IMG/VR virus record: IMGVR_UViG_3300044834_000101
Coordinates: 1-51,323 of that record
Reading direction: 5' to 3' (one strand)
Source: a virus
DNA length: 51,323 bases
How positions within the stretch are numbered: the stretch's first letter is position 1; each line of letters starts with the position of its first letter. Under the pieces are notes generated by a model that worked only from the letters and a program-made list of their open reading frames with translations, did no database searches and was not told where the DNA came from. Below are positions 46,288 through 51,323 of the stretch, piece after piece. A program made the position numbers and the translations under genes.

Positions 46288-46935
46288 CTAGGCCGCGGTC
46301 CTCACCCAGCTGTATGCGGTGTGCACGTGCACACCGAGCGCTTCGGCGATCTGCTGGTACGTCGCACCTTCCGCCCGCAGCCCGCGCGCGCGGGCGCGGA
46401 GTGCCTCACGTTCTTCGCGTGTACGGCCACGACAGTCACGGGCCGGCGGCCGTATAGCGATGTGGGACGGCCGCGCCTCGAACCCGGCGACCTCCATCGC
46501 CGCATTCCACGACCCGAACAGCCGGATCACGGTCGACACGGACGGCCAGCCGGAGCCGCGCGGAGGCGGACACCACTCCGGCGAGAACGGCGGCCGGCCG
46601 TGCTCGGTCGCCCAACTGTTCATCGCCTCGACGACCCGGTCGCGGGTCCACTTCACGCCGCCCGAGTAACGCGCCTCGTAGGCGTAGTTGGCCAGGTAGC
46701 CGGCCTGTTCAGCAGACACGCCGAGGCGCGCAGCGATTTCTCTCCGCTTGAGGCCCTGCGCCCGCAGGCTACGCGCCTCGTCGCGCAACGCATGCCGCGC
46801 GTGCCGGCGCTCGATACACAGGTCAGTGACCCAGCGGTGCGCCCTGTCGGGCGTGACGCCGAGCTCGCGCGCGATCCCGCGGATGGTGCCCCCGTCCTTA
46901 TACAGATCACGTGCCCGTTCGCGCAGGTCGCCCAT
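46288..46935 (-). CDS. Multi-HTH protein with an HNH-associated repeat, 215 aa
   Basis: Three HTH motifs are visible: GTIRGIARELGVTPDRAHRW (about 16-36), KRREIAARLGVSAEQAGYLA (about 58-78) and TYQQIAEALGVHVHTAYSWV (about 192-212). Between them, GRPPFSPEWCPPPRGSGWPS followed by VIRLFGSWNAAMEVAGF is the homing-endonuclease-associated repeat (HNH_repeat) used for DNA binding. No nuclease active site is present. It could be a transcription factor or packaging-site binder; the GATAGTC element is 7 nt upstream. Confidence 0.75.
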   Translation of the reverse strand: MGDLRERARDLYKDGGTIRGIARELGVTPDRAHRWVTDLCIERRHARHALRDEARSLRAQGLKRREIAARLGVSAEQAGYLANYAYEARYSGGVKWTRDRVVEAMNSWATEHGRPPFSPEWCPPPRGSGWPSVSTVIRLFGSWNAAMEVAGFEARPSHIAIRPPARDCRGRTREEREALRARARGLRAEGATYQQIAEALGVHVHTAYSWVRTAA

Positions 46936-46942
46936 GCGAACC

Positions 46943-46949
46943 GACTATC
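46943..46949 (-). promoter_or_regulatory. GATAGTC late-start element (multi-HTH gene)
   Basis: It ends 7 nt before the ATG, in the 21-nt gap after the sigma factor gene. Confidence 0.6.
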
Positions 46950-46956
46950 CGACGCG

Positions 46957-47451
46957 CTACGCGGCCTCGAGCTTCGCGGCCTTCCGGCGGATGCGTTGCA
47001 TCGCGTTGTCGACCGCCTTCTCAGTCACTCCGAGCCTCTCCGCCGCCAGGGCGTAGATGCTGCCCTGGTCGCCGGCGGAGATCAGATACGGCAACACCTG
47101 CCGTTCGAGGGTCGAGCAGCGGCCGACCAACTGTTCGAGCAGGTCGCGCGCCGCCGCGGCCCCGTACGGGTCGTGGCCGTGCGCGGCGATCATGTCGCCG
47201 ACGGTGTCCGTGCCGTTCGCGTCGATCGGCTGCTCGAGCGACAGGGGGACGGTCCCGTCGCCGCGCTTCAGGCGACGGGACGCGGCCACGACGTCCTGGA
47301 TGTCGCGCTCCATCGCCATCCAGGCGTAGGACTTCAGCGTCCGGCCGCCTGTCGGCCGCCAGTTGTCGAGCGCCTTGTTGGCGGCCGCCAGCGCGATCTG
47401 GACGAGGTCTTCGTCGTCGTGGCCAGCGGCGAAGTACCGCTCGGCGAGCAC
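46957..47451 (-). CDS. Sigma-70-family RNA polymerase sigma factor (SigH-like)
   Basis: A 164-aa ORF from GTG. Region 2: GHDDEDLVQIALAAANKALD then SYAWMAMERDIQDVVAASRR. Region 4: LERQVLPYLISAGDQGSIYA then ALAAERLGVTEKAVDNAMQR, with PLSLEQPI between them as in SigH-type factors. In-frame residues upstream of the GTG (RNELLDRLCGGAW) look like the true beginning of region 2, but no ATG, GTG or TTG occurs in that frame between 47452 and 47580, so the real start may be a CTG or a frameshift fusion. It may serve the GATAGTC promoters. Confidence 0.8.
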   Translation of the reverse strand: MLAERYFAAGHDDEDLVQIALAAANKALDNWRPTGGRTLKSYAWMAMERDIQDVVAASRRLKRGDGTVPLSLEQPIDANGTDTVGDMIAAHGHDPYGAAAARDLLEQLVGRCSTLERQVLPYLISAGDQGSIYALAAERLGVTEKAVDNAMQRIRRKAAKLEAA

Positions 47452-47552
47452 CCACGCGCCGCCGCAGAGGCGGTCGAGCAGCTCGTTACGCGAGTGCGCG
47501 CACCCGTTCCGGGCCCGCAGCAGCAGCCCCCCGTCGGATACACGCGACGCGG

Positions 47553-47735
47553 TCAGGACTCGTCGTCGTCCTCGTCGAAGATGCCGGGCTTGGTGGGGTC
47601 GGTCTTCGCCTCGCCCAGCTCGGGCCCGAGGTCGAGCGGCTCCTGGTAGCCGACCTTGAGCACGTCGCTCGACAACACGTCGGCGGCGTCGCTGGGCGGG
47701 TGCAGCACCGGCTTCCGCTCCGGCTTGTCGGCCAT
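47553..47735 (-). CDS. Small acidic protein, 60 aa
   Basis: It starts one base after the portal stop (MADKPERKPVLHPPSDAADV) and is strongly acidic at the end (FDEDDDES). Short acidic proteins next to portal genes are common and unassigned; it might bind a sigma factor or assist in head assembly. Confidence 0.5.
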   Translation of the reverse strand: MADKPERKPVLHPPSDAADVLSSDVLKVGYQEPLDLGPELGEAKTDPTKPGIFDEDDDES

Positions 47736-47736
47736 A

Positions 47737-50700
47737 TCAGTCCCCCTTCGCCTTCTCGATGAACTGCTCCAGCGCGGCCGGGTCGTAGACCGTGGGCTGG
47801 CCCCCAGGAGCGCGCTCGTAGATCAGCCGCGGTTTCGGGCCGGACGTGTCCCAGACACGCACCTGGTCGATCCAGTCGGCAGCGTCGACATCCCGGAATC
47901 GGGCGGACACCGCGGCGTGGGTGTGCCGCAGATATGACTCCGGGACGGCACGACCGGCGTCGCGGCCAGACGTGCCCTTGGCGCGCCGCTGCGCCCGTTC
48001 GAGCGCCACGTCGACCGGGACGGTCGCGTAGTCGACCTTGACGCTGTAGCCGGCGGCGTGGAACGCCCGCAGCTTACCGACGAACTTGCCCTCGCCGGAG
48101 TTGCCGACCGTGTCGAGCAGGGCGTTGAAGCGGCGCGCCGCTACCTCGCCGGCGAGCAGCTTGGACAGGTGGGACGACTCCTCGTGCACCGCCGCCGCCG
48201 CGTATGGGTCGCCGATGTCGCGCAGCTTGCGGTACTCCGGCAGCTGCTCCTTGATCGCGTCCGGGTTGATCTCGACATGGTCGGACGGCACGTCGGCGTG
48301 GCCGCCGTCCACCAGCGTCGACTTCCCCGACGCCGGGCCGCCCGCCATCGCGGACAGCACCGGTTTGTCCTGCGGCTCGTGGCCCTCGAGCAGGCCACGG
48401 AGGATGCGTTCGTGGACGCGCTGGCGGGCCTTCGTCCACTGCGGGTTGCCGGCCGCGTCGAGTTTCGGGCTGCCGTCGGCGTCGCGTTCGACATGGCGCT
48501 CCACCGTCTCGCTGTGGCCGCCCAACACGTCGCGGCCGGCGCGCGTCGGGCCGAGGTGCACCTGCTCCGTTTCGGACACCGACAGCTGCTCGAGCGCGCG
48601 GCCGAGCGCCCGGCGCGACGGTCCCGGCAGCCCCGCCTCGCCCGACGCCGCGTCCTTGCCCTTGAAGCGTCCCGGGCCGGGCCCGGACGGCCCCCACGGC
48701 GTGCCCTTCTTCCACCGGTCGCGGTCGTCGGCGAGGTTGACCTCGCCGCGCAACTGGAAGAACTCCATGCATCGGCACCTCGACCCGCCCTTGCAGGCCG
48801 GGTTCGGCGGGATTCGGGCGACGCGGACCGGGTCGTCCAACGGGCGCAGCACGTCGTCGTCGGCCGTCTTGCATTCCACGCAGCGGTTCTTGTCGAGGAT
48901 CGACGTGTACCGCGACCCGTCGATCATGGTTGCGTTCGCGTCGGCCTCGTCGCGCCGGCCGGTGTTCAGCACGGGGATGGCGTGCGAGTCGGCCTCGGCC
49001 TTCAACGCAGCGTCGGCTTCGCGCTCCGCGGCGGCCTGCAGCACAGCCAGGTCGCTGTGGCCGGAGAGCCACAGTTTCGCGACGGCCTCGTGTACGCGCG
49101 TGACGACCATGTATGCCGCCAAGGCCGCCCGGGCGGCGATCTCGCCCCCCTCCTTCAACGCGGCGGGGTCGTCGTCGGCGGCCTGGTAGGGGTGGAGGGG
49201 GGCGGCGGCGGGCTGCGCCTGGCGGCCGAGCTCGTCGCGGACGCAGTCGCGGCCGAACTCGTACAGGTCGACCAGCACCTCCCGGATCGCGGCAGCCAGT
49301 TCGTCCGACGGCTTCGGCGGCTTGGGTACACCGCGGCCGCCGGCCTTCCTCGCGATGGCGCGGGCGTCGGTGAGCGCTTCGTCGCCGGCGACGTTGATCA
49401 TCTGGGCGCGCGCCTCGTCGATCGTGTTTTCGATCGCGTCGAGCGCCATGAGCGCCTCCCACGACCGCAACGGACGGTCCGAGTCGGGAACGGCATCGGC
49501 CGCCTCGACCACGTCGGCGGCGGTGACCGGCTTGCCGTTCCCGTTCTTGCGGTCCTGCTCCTCGAACCCGAGCCGCTTTTCGGCATGCCGGATGTCGGTC
49601 TGCGTCTTGCGGATCCCGGTCTTCGTCTGGTCGACGCCCGCCTTGCTCTGGTCGACGCCGACCTTCTGCTGCTCCGCCCCGGCCTTCTCGGCCTCGAGCG
49701 CCGTCTTGGCCTGCTCCTGCGCCACCTCTTTCTGCTCGCGTGCCTGCGCGCGCGCGGCCGGGTCTGCCGGCGGCAGGTCGGCCTTGTCGCGCAGAAAGTC
49801 CTCGAGCGGCTCGTCCGGCACCATCACGCCCTTCTCGACGAGGCCGGAGACGAACTCCTTCAGCTCCACCAGGGAGGTGGAGTCGGCCTTCTCCATCGAC
49901 AGCTTCGGCGCCCCGTCGGCGTCGTCGAAGTTGAACGCGATCAGCTGGCCGATCAGCCTGTTCAGCTGCTCCTCGAAGACGCCGGCGATCGCCTCGACAC
50001 CGGCGTAGAACGGGTCCTGTTGAACGTCGGCGGTCGCGCGGGCGCCGACCTCCTTCTGGCCGAGCCGCATGAACTCCGCCACGACCGCGGCGGAGATTTG
50101 GTCGCGGAACAGCTCGATCGCGGGCATGCCGTCCGCGCCGCCGGAGTCGCCGCCAAACCCGACCAGCTCGAACTTCCATCCCTGGGCGGCGTCGGTGCCG
50201 AGGTGTTCGGCGGCGGGGCCGGGCATGATCAGGTAGCCGAGCTCGCCGCCGCGGATCGCGGCGAGCTTCTCTTCCATCGCGTCGAGGACCGTGGGGTCCG
50301 ACGCGACCGACGACGGCGGGTACACGACCGGCAGCCCCGTCGCTTCGCGTTCCATCCGGACGGCGAGGAGCCGCTCGAGCTTGTCCTTGATCCACCACGG
50401 CTTGTAGGCGGCGCGCAGCAGCGACTGGCCTTCCCAGTTGTCGCCCTCGGCGCCGAGGCGGTAGTAGAGAAGCCGGTCGGCCGGGATGATGACGAGGCCG
50501 CCGTTGCCGGGCTCGATCGACGGCAGGAACTGCTCGATGCCGGTCAGCTCGTTGTACTCGTCCTGGAACCACCGCTGGATCGTGCGCGGCAACCGCACAT
50601 CCAACTTACGAAGCGTAAGTACCTGGCGGCCTTCGTATTCCTCCGCCATCCACAACGTTTCGAACGGCGTGAACGCGAGGCGGGTGACCATCGGGATCGC

Positions 50701-51042
50701 CTCGGCGAGGTGCTGCGGCAACGCGGGGCTCATGCACTCCCACAGCGCCCACTTCACGAACTCCAGCTGCTCGAGCGCCTTCGCGTCGGCGTCCTCGCCG
50801 CCGTACGGTTCGAGCGTCCAGGTGCCGCCGACGATCGGGTTGTAGACCATCGCGTGGGCGCGCTTGACGTCGGGGTCGGTGCGCGCCATGTCGTCGTAGG
50901 TGCGCGTCGACTGCGGGTGCTGCAGGTCGGGGTTGAACTCCTCGTACTCGAGGTGGCCCTGCGTGTGGGCGCGGCCGACGCCTCCGCGTGGCTTGCCGAG
51001 CGAGGGCGGCGGCTGCTTGCGCCACCGGTCGAGCAGGCCCAT
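47737..51042 (-). CDS. Portal-MuF-zeta kinase fusion protein, 1101 aa
   Basis: GGAGGT precedes the ATG. Residues 1-430 resemble DUF935/Mu gp29-like portals (PQSTRTYDDMARTDPDVKRA, VGGTWTLEPYGG, ADRLLYYRLGAEGDNWEGQS). Residues about 430-510 are a coiled coil with repeats (KVGVDQSKAGVDQTKTGI). A MuF-like part ends at about 760 with DKNRCVECKTAD and CKGGSRCRC. Residues about 885-1095 are zeta-toxin-like: AGGPASGKST Walker A (about 897), EINPDAIKEQLPEY, LLDTVGNSG, GRAVPESYLRHTH. Portal and MuF are usually separate genes; the added kinase resembles the toxin domains found on MuF proteins. It may be delivered with the virion or act in the head. Confidence 0.85.
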   Translation of the reverse strand: MGLLDRWRKQPPPSLGKPRGGVGRAHTQGHLEYEEFNPDLQHPQSTRTYDDMARTDPDVKRAHAMVYNPIVGGTWTLEPYGGEDADAKALEQLEFVKWALWECMSPALPQHLAEAIPMVTRLAFTPFETLWMAEEYEGRQVLTLRKLDVRLPRTIQRWFQDEYNELTGIEQFLPSIEPGNGGLVIIPADRLLYYRLGAEGDNWEGQSLLRAAYKPWWIKDKLERLLAVRMEREATGLPVVYPPSSVASDPTVLDAMEEKLAAIRGGELGYLIMPGPAAEHLGTDAAQGWKFELVGFGGDSGGADGMPAIELFRDQISAAVVAEFMRLGQKEVGARATADVQQDPFYAGVEAIAGVFEEQLNRLIGQLIAFNFDDADGAPKLSMEKADSTSLVELKEFVSGLVEKGVMVPDEPLEDFLRDKADLPPADPAARAQAREQKEVAQEQAKTALEAEKAGAEQQKVGVDQSKAGVDQTKTGIRKTQTDIRHAEKRLGFEEQDRKNGNGKPVTAADVVEAADAVPDSDRPLRSWEALMALDAIENTIDEARAQMINVAGDEALTDARAIARKAGGRGVPKPPKPSDELAAAIREVLVDLYEFGRDCVRDELGRQAQPAAAPLHPYQAADDDPAALKEGGEIAARAALAAYMVVTRVHEAVAKLWLSGHSDLAVLQAAAEREADAALKAEADSHAIPVLNTGRRDEADANATMIDGSRYTSILDKNRCVECKTADDDVLRPLDDPVRVARIPPNPACKGGSRCRCMEFFQLRGEVNLADDRDRWKKGTPWGPSGPGPGRFKGKDAASGEAGLPGPSRRALGRALEQLSVSETEQVHLGPTRAGRDVLGGHSETVERHVERDADGSPKLDAAGNPQWTKARQRVHERILRGLLEGHEPQDKPVLSAMAGGPASGKSTLVDGGHADVPSDHVEINPDAIKEQLPEYRKLRDIGDPYAAAAVHEESSHLSKLLAGEVAARRFNALLDTVGNSGEGKFVGKLRAFHAAGYSVKVDYATVPVDVALERAQRRAKGTSGRDAGRAVPESYLRHTHAAVSARFRDVDAADWIDQVRVWDTSGPKPRLIYERAPGGQPTVYDPAALEQFIEKAKGD

Positions 51043-51323
51043 CAGACCTCCCGCCAGACGCCGCGCTCGAGGTAGCCGTGCCAGCCGGTCGGCTTGTTGA
51101 TCCAGATCGACGACGCCTCCCCGGGCGCGAGCGGCCCGGCGGTGATGGTGCCGTCAGCGTGCTCGACGATCGCCCACCGTTCGTCGACGCGGCAGATCTC
51201 GCCCGTCGGTGCGCAGCCCCACAGGATCGGCCCGCCATTCCACCGGTAGTCGCCCGGTTCGAGCTCGTGCGTCGGCGTGTCGACCGGGACACGCCGCCCC
51301 TGGGTGACGTCGCCGGCGGCCAT
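51042..51323 (-). CDS. DUF6527-like small protein, 93 aa (5' end at the window edge)
   Basis: It ends WINKPTGWHGYLERGVWREV; with YRWNGGPILWG and WAIVEHADG earlier, this resembles the WN....P.....GWHGYL..G pattern of small phage proteins (DUF6527-like). The last three bases of the window form its ATG, so it may be complete or continue further right. Its stop shares a base with the portal start. Function unknown. Confidence 0.45.
   Translation of the reverse strand: MAAGDVTQGRRVPVDTPTHELEPGDYRWNGGPILWGCAPTGEICRVDERWAIVEHADGTITAGPLAPGEASSIWINKPTGWHGYLERGVWREV

Noticed and set aside
46288-46935. Small terminase subunit or HNH endonuclease
   Set aside because: HTH and HNH-associated repeats are visible, but no HNH catalytic motif and no large terminase gene is adjacent, so only DNA binding is claimed.
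48058-51075. 1005-codon open frame on the plus strand opposite the portal gene
   Set aside because: It is a GC-driven shadow of the portal-MuF-zeta frame: no domain, biased composition (Arg/Leu/Val/Asp/Gly), and the minus frame has clear motifs and a Shine-Dalgarno.
1-51323. tRNA, rRNA, insertion sequences or transposase genes
   Set aside because: No cloverleaf-like sequence, ribosomal segment, DDE transposase or terminal inverted repeats were noticed. The Mu-like head genes are not accompanied by Mu transposase, and a tyrosine integrase is present instead.

Overview
This window looks like most of a temperate tailed-phage genome (or prophage) from a high-GC actinobacterium. The evidence is a very GC-rich sequence, many GTG starts, a protein resembling actinobacterial integration host factor (mIHF), a tyrosine integrase, a divergent repressor/Cro-like switch and a complete long-tailed (siphovirus-type) head and tail module. 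No tRNA, rRNA, CRISPR array, IS element or clear bacterial chromosomal gene was seen. The terminase was not found and would be expected beyond the right edge, upstream of the portal. No DNA polymerase or primase was recognised. Nearly everything is read leftward (minus strand); the exceptions are the repressor (18942-19370) and one tail gene (23563-25566).

Left arm, 1-18789 (early/lysogeny operon, minus strand): a Cro-like gene starts it at 18789 under a sigma-70-type promoter overlapped by operator-like repeats. Next come a zinc-ribbon protein, an early sigma-like factor, a recombination pair (annealing-like protein plus Cas4/RecB-like nuclease), an mIHF-like protein, a replication-initiator-like pair with a candidate origin, an excisionase-like protein and the integrase. 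After these come a DUF5131 (Gp37/Gp68) protein, a PD-(D/E)XK nuclease, an SNF2 helicase, an ASCH protein, a nucleotidyltransferase, a zinc-motif protein with an internal tandem duplication, a large lipoprotein with two glycoside-hydrolase domains, and small unknown proteins. Most junctions are 4-nt GTGA/ATGA overlaps.

Centre, 18790-23505: the immunity region, an endolysin with an N-terminal membrane segment, two small membrane proteins (holin candidates) and a tail protein.

Right arm, 23563-51323 (late genes): tail protein (plus strand); a 1982-aa tape measure carrying M15 peptidase-like, transglycosylase-like and SGNH-hydrolase-like domains; tail assembly chaperones with a probable -1 frameshift; major tail protein; head-tail connectors. 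A 7.4-kb cassette of glycosyltransferases, methyltransferases and a radical SAM/SPASM protein follows. Then come a SAP/LEM-like protein, major capsid protein, DUF2190-like decoration protein, Mu-like protease/scaffold, a multi-HTH protein, a second sigma factor, and a portal-MuF-zeta-kinase fusion.

Most striking observation: the element GATAGTC occurs thirteen times, always in the correct orientation and 6-9 nt before a start codon, only at late genes, and mostly where no Shine-Dalgarno is seen. It fits the -10 element of leaderless late promoters, possibly read by one of the two phage-encoded sigma-like factors. It also marks an internal start that would yield a separate scaffold protein. 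The second candidate system is the late-expressed modification cassette, which may decorate the virion.
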